Part shown: positions 51,772 to 62,128 of the stretch, piece by piece
How positions within the stretch are numbered: the stretch's first letter is position 1
Layout: the number at the start of each line of letters is the position of its first letter
Source: Lampris incognitus
Lineage: Eukaryota > Chordata > Actinopteri > Lampriformes > Lampridae
Length of the DNA: 64,000 nt
Direction: 5' to 3'
NCBI RefSeq assembly: GCF_029633865.1
Contig: NC_079217.1
Span: 33,305,090-33,369,089 of the forward strand
Position numbers and translations under genes: made by a program
Notes under the pieces: generated by a model
The model's input: the letters and a program-made list of their open reading frames with translations, nothing else
The model's database searches: none
Told to the model about the DNA's origin: nothing

Positions 51772-54700
51772 TCAGCACTCTTGCTGATGGGCTTGTGTGT
51801 TGTTGTTAGCGCTGGTAACAGTCTGCTGTGAAGTGTGTGTGTGTGTAGTGTGAGTGTTCACTCTGCTTTGTCGCAGGTGTTGACGGTTGCGTTGGTAGAT
51901 CTGACCTTCTTTGGTTTGGATGTGGTAGCTCCTGTCTGTGTTCGCTGGTCTTTCCACAGTTGCAGGTCTCCAGGATCCATCCTCCTGCCGGAAGTGGATT
52001 GGTGTGCCTGCGGGCAGGTGGGGCAGAGGTTTGGCTGTTCGGTTGTAGTATGCCTTCTGGCGCTGTTGACATACCTCTCTCCTTTTGTGAACATCCTCCT
52101 GACTGGCGATCTGTGGCTGCAGGTGTTTTGCTGTTGATGGGAGAATGGACCGCAGCCTCCGACTCATCAGTAGCTGTGCCGGTGATTTCAGGTTGTCCAC
52201 CGGTGTGTTGCGATACTCCAGTAACCTCATGTAGGGGTCTTTGTTCTCAGCTTTGGCTTTGTCCAGGATGCGTTTGGCCGTCTGGACAGTCTTCTCGGAG
52301 AGGCCGTTGCTCTGTGGGTAGTGGGGGCTTGTGGTGGTGTGTGAGAAACCCCATGTCTGTGAGAAGTTGCGGAACTCACCAGAGCTGTAGCACGGACCGT
52401 TGTCGCTGATGATAGTCTCGGGGATTCCGTGTCGAGTCATTGCTGCTTTCAGCTTCATGATGACGGCAGATGAGGTGCAGCTGTAAAGTCTCTCTAGCTC
52501 GAAGAATCTGGAGTAGTAGTCCACAGTGACTATGAAGTCCTGTGAGTTCCATGTGAATAGGTCTGTGCCTATCACTTGCCACGGCCGCTCGGGTATGGCG
52601 TGTGACCTCATTGGTTCCTTTGCATTTGCGCTGCACCGTTCTTGGCATATGCTGCAGTCTGCTACCGCATCCTCGATCTGTTTCCCCATGCCAGGCCAGA
52701 ACAGTAAGTCTCTTGCTCGGCATTTGCTTTTTTCCACGCCAAGGTGGCTGGCATGGATGCGCTGTATCATGTCCTTGCGAAGCTTTTGGGGGACAATGAT
52801 TCTCTCACCTTTGAACAGGATACCGTCCATTTCTGAGATTTCTGCTCTGTGGTTCGAGTATTCCTGGATGCTGGGCGGGCACTTTTTCTTTGTGTCTGGC
52901 CAGCCAGTGAGTGTGGCTCGTCTGAGTGCGGTGAGCTGTGGATCTTGCGCTGTTTCCTGCTTGATTTCTGTGAGTCTTGTGTCGCTCACAGGGATGTTGC
53001 TGAGGACTGTGTGCACTTGGGCCTCCATCCCTTCCTGTAGGTCACTGTCGTGGTGTTCTATTGACTTGCGTGACAGTGTGTCGGCCACCGGTATGTCCTT
53101 ACCGGGGCGGTGGATGATTTGGATGTCGTATTTTTGGAGCGCCAGGATCATCCGTTGCAGCCGGGGTGGTGCTGCTGCCAGTGGCTTTTTTAGTATTGCC
53201 TCCACAATCACTTTTCGTCCGTACATGTACTCGTGGAACCTCTTGCAGCCGAAGACCACAGCGTAGAGCTCCTTCTCTATCTGTGCGTAGTTTTCTTCCG
53301 TGCTGTTGAGTGACTTGGACGCATAGGCAATTGGTTTGCCATCTTGGAGCATGACAGCCCCAAGGCCACTTTTGGATGCATCCACTTGGAGTCGCAGCTC
53401 TTTCTGCGGGTCGAAATATGAGAGTACTGGACCTGGGTGCTGTGTAATGAGATTCTTCATCTCTTGGAACGCCTTGTCGTGGACTGCATCCCACACAAAC
53501 TCAGTGTCCTGTTTCAGAAGCTGTCTGAGGGGTGAGTTTATCTGTGAGAGGTGTGGAGCGAATCTGGCGAGGTAGTTGATCATGCCGAGGACTGTCTCCA
53601 GCTCTGCTTTGTTCTGTGGGGGTTGCATGTCCTTGACTGCCTTCACCTTGTGTGGGTCTGGTTTGATGCCTTCGTGTGAGAGCGTGTGGCCGAAGTAGCT
53701 TACCTCGGACACGCATATGTGACACTTGTCGGGGTTGAGCCTCACCCCTCGCTCCCTTGTGCGCTTCAGCATCGCTCTGAGACGTTGGTCATGTTCCTCT
53801 TTAGTCTTGCCGAACACTAGTATGTCGTCCACTATGGCCGTCACACCGTCCAATCCTTCATATGTTTCATCCACGCGTCTCTGGAACTCGTCTTGAGCGG
53901 ACACGATTCCGAATGGCAGTCTGAGGAAACGATACCTGCCAAACACTGTGTTAAATGTCGTCAACATTGAGGATTCAGTGCTCAGTTTGATGGCCCAATA
54001 GCCTGACCGCGCGTCTAACACGCTAAAGTACTCAGCTCCAGCGAGCTTTGTGGTGGCGTCCTCCAGCGTGGGGAGGGGGTAGTGAGGTCGTTGTATCACT
54101 TTGTTAAGAGCTCTGGGGTCTAAACACACTCTAAGTTTGCCTGTCTTTGGCTTCTCAACAATGACGAGTGCGTTCACCCATTCTGTGGGTTCTGTTACCT
54201 TACAGATTATGCCGCCTTTCTCCATGCTGTCAAGCTCGTCCCTCAGTTTGCTGCGTAGGGCGATGGGGATTCTGCGTGGGGGGCAGACGACCGGCGTTGC
54301 ATCTGGTGTGACGCGGAAGGTGCACTCGCCTGGGAACTCTCCTATTCCCTGGAAAACATCTGCATACTCATCCATTATGCTCTGTGATGTGACATTGTTT
54401 TCCTCGCTCACAGCCATCACTATTTTTACCAAGTTTAGGTCACGGCATGTTTTCATTGCCATGACTGGTTGGGCGTTTGTGTCAATGACGTAAAAGTCCA
54501 GCATCATTGCATTGTCTCTGTACTTACATTTGAGTTTGCATGTGCCTTTCACGCTCAGTGCGCCTCCTCCATATTCAGTGAGTCTGTGTATTGCTGGTTT
54601 CAGTGTCACATTTTTGAACAGCGCCTGGAACAGGTTGGTGGGAATAGTATTGGCCTGTGCCCCAGTGTCTAGTTTAAACTTTACCCTCTGTGGAGGTGTG

Positions 54701-55659
54701 CCAATTCCAACCTCTACGTAAGCCTGCTCGTTGCTTTTTCCGTTGTTCTCTATTGAGATGCAGTCTATGTACAGCTCTGTCTGTTCTCCCACAGCGGTGC
54801 TCTCCACTGTAATGTTGTCGAAGTACAGTTCTTCCTGCTCTCTGTCAGTGGTGTACTCTTCTGGGTTCTCTCCGACGGCATGTACTGTGCCGCGGTAGTA
54901 CTTTGTCTGTCCCTGGGAGCTAGACTTGCATACTTTAGCAAAATGATTGAGCTTCTTGCATTTAATGCATTGTTTACCCTTAGCTGGGCAAGTGGCTTTA
55001 GCGCTGTGTAGCCCTCCACAATAGCTACACGCCCTAGCGGCGGTGCTCACGTTACCCTCCCTTTGTCTGAAGTTAGCGTTAGCTGCTTTGGGTGCGTTCG
55101 GTTTGTAAGTCTTTCTGCCTATTGCGTGCACCGTTTCATGCGTGCTGCCCTGGCCCACAGACTTTAGCTGTTGCTTTGCTAGCTCGTGTGAGCGGGCTAC
55201 ATCTATGGCTTTCTCTAGCGTTAGCTCAGCTCCCTGGCTAAGTAGCTTTTCTCTCACTCTGGCTGAGTTAGTGGCAAACACGATGCGGTCCCTGACCATC
55301 TCGTCGGCATTTGGGTAGCCACAGTCTTTGACTAGGAGCTTTAGTTCAGTTACAAATTGTTCGAAGGATTCACTCTCTCCCTGCATCTTTTCATGAAATT
55401 TATATCTGGCATAAATCGGGTTTGCTTTGGGGGTGATGTACTCAGTGTACTTATCGTAGTACGTTTCTAGCTTCTTGGCTTGTTCTCCGCTGAGTGTCCA
55501 AGTGTTGTGCACATCGCGCCCTTTTTCCCCTATCCAGAGCAGGAGGTAGCTGCATTTCTCCTCTTCGTTCTTCCCGCGCAGGGGGCCCTTGAACATTAGC
55601 TCCGTTGTTTGTCGAAATCGTCTCCATGCTTCAGGTAAGTTCGCCGATTCCCAGTCCAT
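51772..55659 (-). CDS. pol: Gypsy copy 3 gag-pol polyprotein (1295 codons)
   Basis: Starts MDWESANLPEAWRRF at 55659, 44 bases after the primer site. Capsid region residues 1-170. Two zinc knuckles (CSYCGGLHSAKATC, CIKCKKLNHFAKVC; about residues 211-246). Protease with LDTGAQANTIP (about 326-336). RT with LRLPFGIVSAQDEF and the IVDD active site (about 617-620). RNase H with VDASKSGLGAV and EKELYAVVF. Integrase with an HHCC finger (HASHLG ... CSICQERC) and a D,D-35-E core (TDLFTW, ISDNGP, NGLSEKTV). The RNase H lacks the usual (T/S)DH segment: VIVE is followed directly by AILKKPLAA. Otherwise uninterrupted. Confidence 0.95.
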   Translation of the reverse strand: MDWESANLPEAWRRFRQTTELMFKGPLRGKNEEEKCSYLLLWIGEKGRDVHNTWTLSGEQAKKLETYYDKYTEYITPKANPIYARYKFHEKMQGESESFEQFVTELKLLVKDCGYPNADEMVRDRIVFATNSARVREKLLSQGAELTLEKAIDVARSHELAKQQLKSVGQGSTHETVHAIGRKTYKPNAPKAANANFRQREGNVSTAARACSYCGGLHSAKATCPAKGKQCIKCKKLNHFAKVCKSSSQGQTKYYRGTVHAVGENPEEYTTDREQEELYFDNITVESTAVGEQTELYIDCISIENNGKSNEQAYVEVGIGTPPQRVKFKLDTGAQANTIPTNLFQALFKNVTLKPAIHRLTEYGGGALSVKGTCKLKCKYRDNAMMLDFYVIDTNAQPVMAMKTCRDLNLVKIVMAVSEENNVTSQSIMDEYADVFQGIGEFPGECTFRVTPDATPVVCPPRRIPIALRSKLRDELDSMEKGGIICKVTEPTEWVNALVIVEKPKTGKLRVCLDPRALNKVIQRPHYPLPTLEDATTKLAGAEYFSVLDARSGYWAIKLSTESSMLTTFNTVFGRYRFLRLPFGIVSAQDEFQRRVDETYEGLDGVTAIVDDILVFGKTKEEHDQRLRAMLKRTRERGVRLNPDKCHICVSEVSYFGHTLSHEGIKPDPHKVKAVKDMQPPQNKAELETVLGMINYLARFAPHLSQINSPLRQLLKQDTEFVWDAVHDKAFQEMKNLITQHPGPVLSYFDPQKELRLQVDASKSGLGAVMLQDGKPIAYASKSLNSTEENYAQIEKELYAVVFGCKRFHEYMYGRKVIVEAILKKPLAAAPPRLQRMILALQKYDIQIIHRPGKDIPVADTLSRKSIEHHDSDLQEGMEAQVHTVLSNIPVSDTRLTEIKQETAQDPQLTALRRATLTGWPDTKKKCPPSIQEYSNHRAEISEMDGILFKGERIIVPQKLRKDMIQRIHASHLGVEKSKCRARDLLFWPGMGKQIEDAVADCSICQERCSANAKEPMRSHAIPERPWQVIGTDLFTWNSQDFIVTVDYYSRFFELERLYSCTSSAVIMKLKAAMTRHGIPETIISDNGPCYSSGEFRNFSQTWGFSHTTTSPHYPQSNGLSEKTVQTAKRILDKAKAENKDPYMRLLEYRNTPVDNLKSPAQLLMSRRLRSILPSTAKHLQPQIASQEDVHKRREVCQQRQKAYYNRTAKPLPHLPAGTPIHFRQEDGSWRPATVERPANTDRSYHIQTKEGQIYQRNRQHLRQSRVNTHTTHTHTSQQTVTSANNNTQAHQQEC

Positions 55660-55702
55660 CCGTGGAGCTGGAACGCCGTACGAACCATATTGGGTATTTA
55701 AA

Positions 55703-55721
55703 CTCCGCTACTCTGACACCA
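55703..55721 (-). promoter_or_regulatory. Gypsy copy 3 primer-binding site
   Basis: On the minus strand TGGTGTCAGAGTAGCGGAG directly follows the 5' LTR. It is complementary to a tRNA 3' end with CCA; I do not assign the tRNA. Confidence 0.8.
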
Positions 55722-55914
55722 TGTAATGATCTGTGCCCTCTGGCTAAGTTAACTTATAACATTAATGAAGCAAGGACGACTTCTCCCGTGCTGGGTGTTT
55801 ATTCATCGACCGGATTCCGACTGACGTTGTTACGTACATCACGTGACTTTGTTGTGGCGCTACGGAAAGCCGTAAGGGACATTAGCAAATCAAATATTAC
55901 TAGCAAATATTACA
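55722..55914 (-). repeat. Gypsy copy 3, 5' LTR
   Basis: 193 bp; pairs with 51160-51350. Confidence 0.95.
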
Positions 55915-55919
55915 ACGAC

Positions 55920-56269
55920 CTGTGGCCATCTTGCGGGTGGAGGCCCTGCCGGGGAGCCGACAGCTAGCACAGCGCTGTCCATCCTCTGGACTGCACACAG
56001 CCTCCCGGTCGTGGGAGCGTTGGGTTGTGAGTAACCCGGACAGATCACTCATACTGGCACACACACACGCACTTTTGTCTCGTCGCCTGGGCATCGTAGG
56101 GTGTCTGCCTTGCCCTGCGCTCAGAGAACTGGTTTAATGTGCACCAGCGGGCCCCAACACAAAGCGCTGGGTATTTTTGTATTCTTTTGGTACTTTCTTT
56201 CTGTTTATTGTGAACGGTTGTCACACCCTGTGAAATTTTAATTAATGTTTAGTTGATCAACAGTTACTC

Positions 56270-56346
<77 letters not shown>

Positions 56347-56464
56347 ATTATCCAATAAATCCTATTATTATTAATTATATTTCGGGTGTATTGGCAGCTC
56401 ATTTACTTTTAGAGTGCTGGTAATAAGCTTGTACGGTACGTCGGTACACAGCAGGGTTACACGA
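55920..56464. other. Right flank of Gypsy copy 3, unclassified
   Basis: Continuation of the sequence at 50540-51154. Contains the CT microsatellite. No gene recognised. Confidence 0.4.
56278..56342. repeat. (CT)n microsatellite
   Basis: About 32 CT units. Confidence 0.97.
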
Positions 56465-56480
56465 TCTGCCTTAACCACGG

Positions 56481-58020
56481 TGTTATGTCTGCACACATCG
56501 ACAGTGCTGCATTTGATTTGGTGCTGTTCTATTGTGCTGGGATCGATTGGTGATGCCTGCGGGCTCTCGGTTGTTTGATCGAGTCTGCCTGTGATGCTGT
56601 GTCAGTCTAAATAAAGAATGCCACGGAGAGGTTGTGTCGAGCGACAGCGCTGTGTCCTGACGTGATTTCTAAATACAATATTGGCGACGAGGATGGCTGA
56701 TATCTCTCTCCCACCACCTGCCCCCTTCCTGGCATTACCTGGCGAGCCTCCGGTACCATGGACTCGCTGGCTACATAGTTTTGAAAATTACATCATCGCC
56801 TCAGGGCTCGACGACGTGAGCCAGGCTAGGAAGACGGCTCTGTTGCTACACTGCTTGGGAGCAGAGGGTCATCGTGTGCTCGGGACTCTGGGGAACGTCA
56901 CAAGCTTTGCCGAAGCTGTGGGACTTATGAGCACCCATTTCGCTGCTCCACAGAGTGCCCTCCTTCGGCGATTTATATTCCGTCAGCGACACCAACTGCC
57001 TGATGAGTCTGTGCGGCAGTACGTAGCTAATTTGCGAGGGCTAGCCAGCTCATGCAAGTTTGGCGCGCTTCAGGACGAGATGGTTCGCGACCAGCTAATC
57101 GAACACACCAACAACGCAAAGGGTGCGTGAGACTCTCCTGCTGGAAAAAGACGATCTGCTGCTGTCCAGAGCAATTACCATCGCACTACAGGTTGAGGGA
57201 GCAGCTGAGTGTGCTGCTATGCTAAATACACAGCAAGTGGCCACCTCCAGTCAAGCTGCCAACGACTCCTCCCTCTACTCACGGCTGCCCCTCGGGACGC
57301 AACCCAGCCAGAGCGAGGCGGGCGCCGACTCCACTGGGGACGTCTTGCAACTGCAACGACGGCGTTCTCGGCCCCGCCCTCAACAGTCCTGTGGTAACTG
57401 TGGGTCTCGGTCTCATGTTTCAAGGGCTCAGAACTGCCCTGCCCGTGGCCAGACATGCCGTAGCTGCGGTAAGCACAATCACTTTGGCAACGTCTGTCGA
57501 TCTTCCCCGGCTGGGTCAGAGGGCCACACCCCCCAGTCTTCAACCGCCGTCATTCACAAGGTGGGGTCTGGGCCAGTGTCATTCAAATCATGCACAGTCA
57601 ACATTAATGATGTGTGCATCCCCCTGCTGTTGGACACCGGTGCAGGTGTGTCTCTCCTGAATGTTGATACCTACAGTCATTTTTTCGGTTCACTGCCACT
57701 GTCCGCACCCTCAGCTGTCCTCTGTGGGTATGGTGACTCCAAAATCGATCTGGTTGGCTCTCTCCAAGTGACTGTCCGCTATGGAACCAAGCTGGTGCCC
57801 AATGCAGTTTTTCATGTGGCACGCCGTGGGGCCAACCTGATGGGCCTGGACCTGTTCTCCGCTCTGGGGTTCTCCCTCTTAGACACAAGGGGGGCAGCAA
57901 TCCTGACTGTTGCCACACCTTGGCAGCATAAGTGGCCATCACTGTTTAGGGGGCTGGGCTGCCTCTCCGCCTTCGCCCATCAACCTCTCCTCAACCCTGC
58001 TGTGAAATCTGTCATCCAAC
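56481..58020 (+). mobile_element. Ty3/Gypsy copy 2 of the 9935 family, 3'-truncated
   Basis: 5' LTR at 56481-56680, then gag and protease nearly identical to copy 1. It stops at ATCCAAC (58020), where the long-TIR element begins. RT, integrase and the 3' LTR are absent. It retains the 196 bp that copy 1 lost. Confidence 0.93.
56693..57130 (+). pseudogene. gag: Gypsy copy 2 gag, first part
   Basis: ATG at 56693, equivalent to 10147 in copy 1. One extra G at about 57120 (GCAAAGGGTGCG against GCAAAGGTGCG) shifts the frame and ends the protein. Confidence 0.9.
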
Positions 58021-58052
58021 GGGGTCCTCCCTATAGTCCCCGGGTCCTATAG
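57123..58052 (+). pseudogene. gag: Gypsy copy 2 gag-protease, second part
   Basis: Continues the capsid, the zinc knuckles (CGNCGSRSHVSRAQNC, CRSCGKHNHFGNVC) and a complete protease (LLLDTGAGVSLL, then GANLMGLDLFSALGF). It ends in the inverted repeat of the next element after AVKSVIQ. Confidence 0.9.
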
Positions 58053-58473
58053 TCCCCGGGTCCTATGTTCCCCGCTTTGTATGAGACCGGGGAATATCGG
58101 ACCTTTTTGTATACAGAGGGCCCTATATTCCCCACTTTTCCCCAAAAGGGTCCTATGTTCCCCGTTTTGTGTGTGCAGGGGAACATAGGACCTTTCTTTA
58201 TAAAAAGGGTCCTATGTTCCCCTAGGGCACCCGGGGAACATAGGACCCTTTTTATAAAGAAAGGTCCTATGTTCCCCGGTCAGCAGGTTTGACGCTGTTT
58301 GGCGCAAAAAGTGCATTTTCAATAATGCATTATTTAGGGCAGATTATTAAGAAAACAATGAATCATACGATTTCTATTTTTATATCACAAAAACGAATTC
58401 ACAAAGTCCAGGTTGGCTAAAGTATGTGGAAACTTTCGACACTACACCAATTTCAATTTATTAGGCTATAGCC
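58021..58473 (+). repeat. Left TIR with GGTCCTATGTTCCCC repeats
   Basis: About eight copies of the 15-17-bp unit or its reverse within 58021-58280; pairs such as GGGGAACATAGGACC and GGTCCTATGTTCCCC form perfect hairpins. The inner 190 bp are unique sequence ending in the palindrome GGCTATAGCC. Confidence 0.93.
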
Positions 58474-58484
58474 GGGGCCGTGCC

Positions 58485-58725
58485 TATAGTCCCCGGGTCC
58501 TATAGGACCCTTTCGAAAAAAAAGGGTCCCATATTCCCCGTTTTCCCCTAAAAAGGTCCTATAATCCCCGTTGCAATAGACACCGGGGAACATAGGACCC
58601 TCTTTTGGAAAAAGGGTCCTATATTCCCCGCTATTTCCAGGGGAACATAGGACCTTTTTCCAAATAAAGGGTCCTATATTCCCCACTATTGCCAATCGAG
58701 GAACAAACCGGGGAACTTAGAACCC
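58485..58725. repeat. Third GGTCCTATGTTCCCC cluster, unpaired
   Basis: More copies and variants of the motif (GGGTCCCATATTCCCC, GGTCCTATAATCCCC, CGGGGAACTTAGAACCC), just inside the left TIR. There is no equivalent inside the right TIR. Confidence 0.85.
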
Positions 58726-59568
58726 TTTTTGCAAATTATTTCCTTAACGGGTCCAAAATAATAAAAACTGGGGTCAAGGCTGAGATGTAGGCTACGATAA
58801 TCTATTCCTCCGCTGATTAAATTAGGCCGTATTACCATTGTTGGCTGTTGTATATCGCAGGCCACCTTGAGTGTGTATCCAAATTCGGCCTATAGAGGAG
58901 GCTGTAATTTGCTTTATTGTTATTTCTTACCAATATTTACTGCAGTAGGCCTAGTTAGTTGGCTCTCCGGCTCAGCATGGACAGTCGGCAACCAACGCAA
59001 GTTTGTCTTGCAGTAGGCCCGCCTACCAGTATAACCTAGCCATTTCCACCTTCGCTCAAAGTTCAATTTGCACAGCACTGGACACTTCAGCCACTTTCTT
59101 GTTACTTTGCAGTTCGTTTTCCATATTAAATCACTTGGCAGACTTTCTTTCAAAAAGACTTTAATGATGAACTTTTTAGGCAGAGAACTTAGACCAGGAC
59201 TTGAAATTTAGGACCAGCACAAAGTATCCATCAACGGGGGCCGCCTACCTTACACAATAGGCTAATTGCCCAATAATAATAATATGTGCTTCTCAAAAAA
59301 CTAAAGGCTTGTGGAGGTGCTAAACCAAAAACATGAATCAAAGACGAACATCAAAGGATGTAAGGTAACACTCACCAAATGGTAAGAAAATAACAGAGGC
59401 AGTCCTCTATTTCACCATTTTATTGTCTGGCATCAGTCATTAAGGTTTCTGAAGAAGACCACCCGGCCAAGTTAATGACTGATGCCAAACAATGAAATGG
59501 TAAAATAGAGAATTGTGTCTATTTTTTTCATTTGATGAGTGCTACCTTACATCCTTTGATGTTCTTCT

Positions 59569-59604
<36 letters not shown>

Positions 59605-59651
59605 GTAATGGTAATAGTAATAATACCAATAATAATAATAAGAAATAATAC

Positions 59652-59682
<31 letters not shown>

Positions 59683-59740
59683 CAGCCTAATAATGATAAT
59701 AATAATAATAATAGCCTAATTATAAAAGAGGCCTAATAAC
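59569..59740. repeat. (AAT)n-rich tract
   Basis: Long imperfect AAT/AATA repeats within the long-TIR element. Confidence 0.9.
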
Positions 59741-59950
59741 AAATAACAATTACAGGCACAATACTATCAATAGTAATGCTGATAATAGGCTATTAATAAC
59801 AAAATGCTTCTAGTAAAAGCTTGGCTGAAAAAGGGTTGGTCTATGGCAGAAGCCCCCCAGAAAAGGCATGGTCTAAAACAAAAATCTCCAAGGCCTAACT
59901 AGCCTAACGTTAAGGCTTTTTTCTTCTTCAAAAAATCAAAATGAGTAGTC

Positions 59951-60331
59951 CTAGTCCATTAGGCTACTCAACAAAGAGGGGCTAAAACCCTGGATTTGAC
60001 ATTGCCGACGCTGCAGGACCCTTTGCGCATTATAGATCCTTCTGATTGGGACTGTTGGCTCCCTCGCAACTTCTGCAATCACCCCCTGTCGGAATTCTGC
60101 ACGGTGCACCATTTCTCCGTCAGGGGGATGCACGTGTTCCCCAACATCGTGCACAATAATGTTAGCATCCACGTCCTCCACTTCAAATCTATTTGTGATC
60201 AGTGGCACTCTACAGTTCCACCTCCAGCACCTCCATCTAATGGTGTCTTGATTGGTGCGGTGCTTCTGATATCTGAAGTTCTCATGTACCAACACTTTGC
60301 CCCCTCGATCACCATCCATAACTATCGCCAT
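59951..60331 (-). CDS. FLYWCH zinc-finger protein fragment
   Basis: 126 codons from ATG 60331. The FLYWCH signature is present: FRY (residues about 19-21), W-R-C-W-R-W-N-C (about 32-40) and H-V-H (about 66-68). A short helical C terminus follows (REPTVPIRRIYNAQ) and then a stop. FLYWCH domains often precede a MULE transposase domain, which is missing here. It could be a domesticated or truncated DNA-binding protein of the element. Confidence 0.75.
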   Translation of the reverse strand: MAIVMDGDRGGKVLVHENFRYQKHRTNQDTIRWRCWRWNCRVPLITNRFEVEDVDANIIVHDVGEHVHPPDGEMVHRAEFRQGVIAEVAREPTVPIRRIYNAQRVLQRRQCQIQGFSPSLLSSLMD

Positions 60332-60814
60332 TGTTTGTCTTCTTGTAGGCTAGTAAGCACATGACAGTGAGTCCACGAGTTATCGCCAATAACAACCGAT
60401 TGTTGCAAATTGTTGCAAGTTGGCGGGCGGTTTAGACATTGGTGAATTTTGATCATGTGGTTTAGAACGCCAGGAAACTTGCGTGCAGATGACCACACAT
60501 CCACGACAAGTCTTAAATATTTCCAAACTCGAAATCATGTGTGCATTTGGCTATTTATAAATTATTTTTCGAGCAATATGTGTTTTGTGATTCAGCTTTA
60601 GCGTTGTTGATTAGCCTTTCATTCATATTTTGTCAAAAAGGCGTATTCATTAGCCTAGGCCCATGTCCCGTTATTTCTGTAGCATACAGCATCTTAGAAT
60701 CTTAAGAGACCAGGCAGATATTGTTATTATTTTATTGTTATTACCATGCTATATTAGCCTACTTTATAATTATAAATATTTCAATTATCCAATTTTTAGC
60801 ATTTCTAATATAAG

Positions 60815-60915
60815 GCTATATTGTTATTATTATTCTTATTATTATTCTTATTATTATTATCATCATCATCATCATCATTATTATTACGCTATTATTATTA
60901 TCATTATTATTGTTC
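60815..60915. repeat. (TTA)n/(CAT)n tract
   Basis: Imperfect TTA and CAT trinucleotide repeats. Confidence 0.9.
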
Positions 60916-61194
60916 TGATCCGTTATTCCCACCTATATGCTTATTTAGGTGTCATTGATTATAACTGATCAGGCACACCGTTATTACACAATGCCTAACG
61001 TGGCTTGCTTTATTCCACCGTATTGCAAGACTGCCCGAACAATATTCCTCGCGCTTCTCCCCACGTCAACAGGTGACGTCACGACATACGGGTGCCCTTA
61101 CATGCAGAACCGGTACATGACAATTATTGTCATTATTATTATGTTATTATTATTATCATTACAATTATGATGCTTAAAGGGGCTTACTGAGCAG

Positions 61195-61522
61195 ATGGTT
61201 TCTATCTAATATCTGTCAGATGCTTTTCCCAATAAGCTGGTGTGGTTATAATGGGAACGACGGCTTTCAAGGGAACATAGAAGAAGTGGGTCGGAATTGG
61301 CCTCTTGTCGGTATCAGCCAGCTTTTGCAGGAGTCTATCCCTGGTACAATGCGCTAGACCTCTGGGAGATGGACTGCTGAGGACGGAACACAACACCTAT
61401 CCTCAGCTCCCAGCACTTCTCGCACAATGTGCTACTCATACGCTGAGTTGGCGGCACCCGGGATCGAACTCACGACCTTGCGATCCATAGGCGAGAGCTC
61501 TACCGACTGAGCTATGCCCGGG
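61195..61522 (-). repeat. tRNA-derived SINE inside the long-TIR element
   Basis: On the minus strand the head has GGGCATAGCTCAGTCGGTAG (A box, D arm GCTC/GAGC) and GTGAGTTCGATCCCGGGTG (B box). The anticodon arm does not fold, so it is not a tRNA gene. A SINE body of about 240 bp follows. Confidence 0.75.
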
Positions 61523-61675
61523 TACAGTTGCTCAAGGAACATAGGCTTACTATATTACATTCAGACACAGACGAGCCAGCTCACCTACTCGGCGAGGCGC
61601 ATTTTCCTCGGTAAGTGACACATTTCGCGCATAAATATCAGAGAACTACCGCGGTGGGTTATGCGCCCAAATATA

Positions 61676-62128
61676 GGCTATAGCCTAATAAATTGAAATT
61701 GGTGTAGTGTCGAAAGTTTCCACATACTTTAGCCAACCTGGACTTTGTGAATTCGTTTTTGTGATATAAAAATAGAAATCGTATGATTCATTGTCTTCTT
61801 AATAATCTGCCCTAAATAATGCATTATTGAAAATGCACTTTTTGCGCCAAACAGCGTCAAACCTGCTGACCGGGGAACATAGGACCTTTCTTTATAAAAA
61901 GGGTCCTATGTTCCCCGGGTGCCCTAGGGGAACATAGGACCCTTTTTATAAAGAAAGGTCCTATGTTCCCCTGCACATACAAAACGGGGAACATAGGACC
62001 CTTTTGGGGAAAAGTGGGGAATATAGGGCCCTCTGTATACAAAAAGGTCCGATATTCCCCGGTCTCATACAAAGCGGGGAACATAGGACCCGGGGACTAT
62101 AGGACCCGGGGACTATAGGGAGGACCCC
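61676..62128 (-). repeat. Right TIR with GGTCCTATGTTCCCC repeats
   Basis: Inverted copy of 58021-58473; a few single-base differences (for example GTGTGTGCAG against GTATGTGCAG). Confidence 0.93.

Larger units (their letters stand above)
51160..55914 (-). mobile_element. Full-length Ty3/Gypsy retrotransposon, copy 3
   Basis: LTRs 51160-51350 and 55722-55914 differ at about four bases and a 2-bp indel. Target duplication ACGAC (51155-51159, 55915-55919). One continuous minus-strand gag-pol ORF. This is a recent insertion. Confidence 0.97.
58021..62128. mobile_element. 4.1-kb DNA element with 453-bp TIRs and FLYWCH ORF (Mutator-like?)
   Basis: Left TIR 58021-58473 and right TIR 61676-62128 are inverted copies of the same length with very few mismatches. 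The TIRs begin GGGGTCCTCCCTATAGTCCC. Their outer 260 bp consist of repeated, inverted GGTCCTATGTTCCCC units. The interior has a FLYWCH zinc-finger ORF, a SINE and several AT-rich microsatellites. Very long TIRs and FLYWCH both fit Mutator-like elements, but no MULE catalytic domain is left. Superfamily is inference. Confidence 0.8.

Noticed and set aside
52000..54700. Many plus-strand frames of 60-250 codons
   Set aside because: Antisense shadows of the minus-strand Gypsy gag-pol ORF.
58021..58280. CRISPR-like array of GGTCCTATGTTCCCC repeats
   Set aside because: The repeats alternate in orientation, spacers are short and repeated, and the whole block is a TIR in a vertebrate genome.
61449..61522. 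tRNA gene on the minus strand
   Set aside because: A and B boxes and the D arm are present, but no anticodon stem forms and a SINE body follows.
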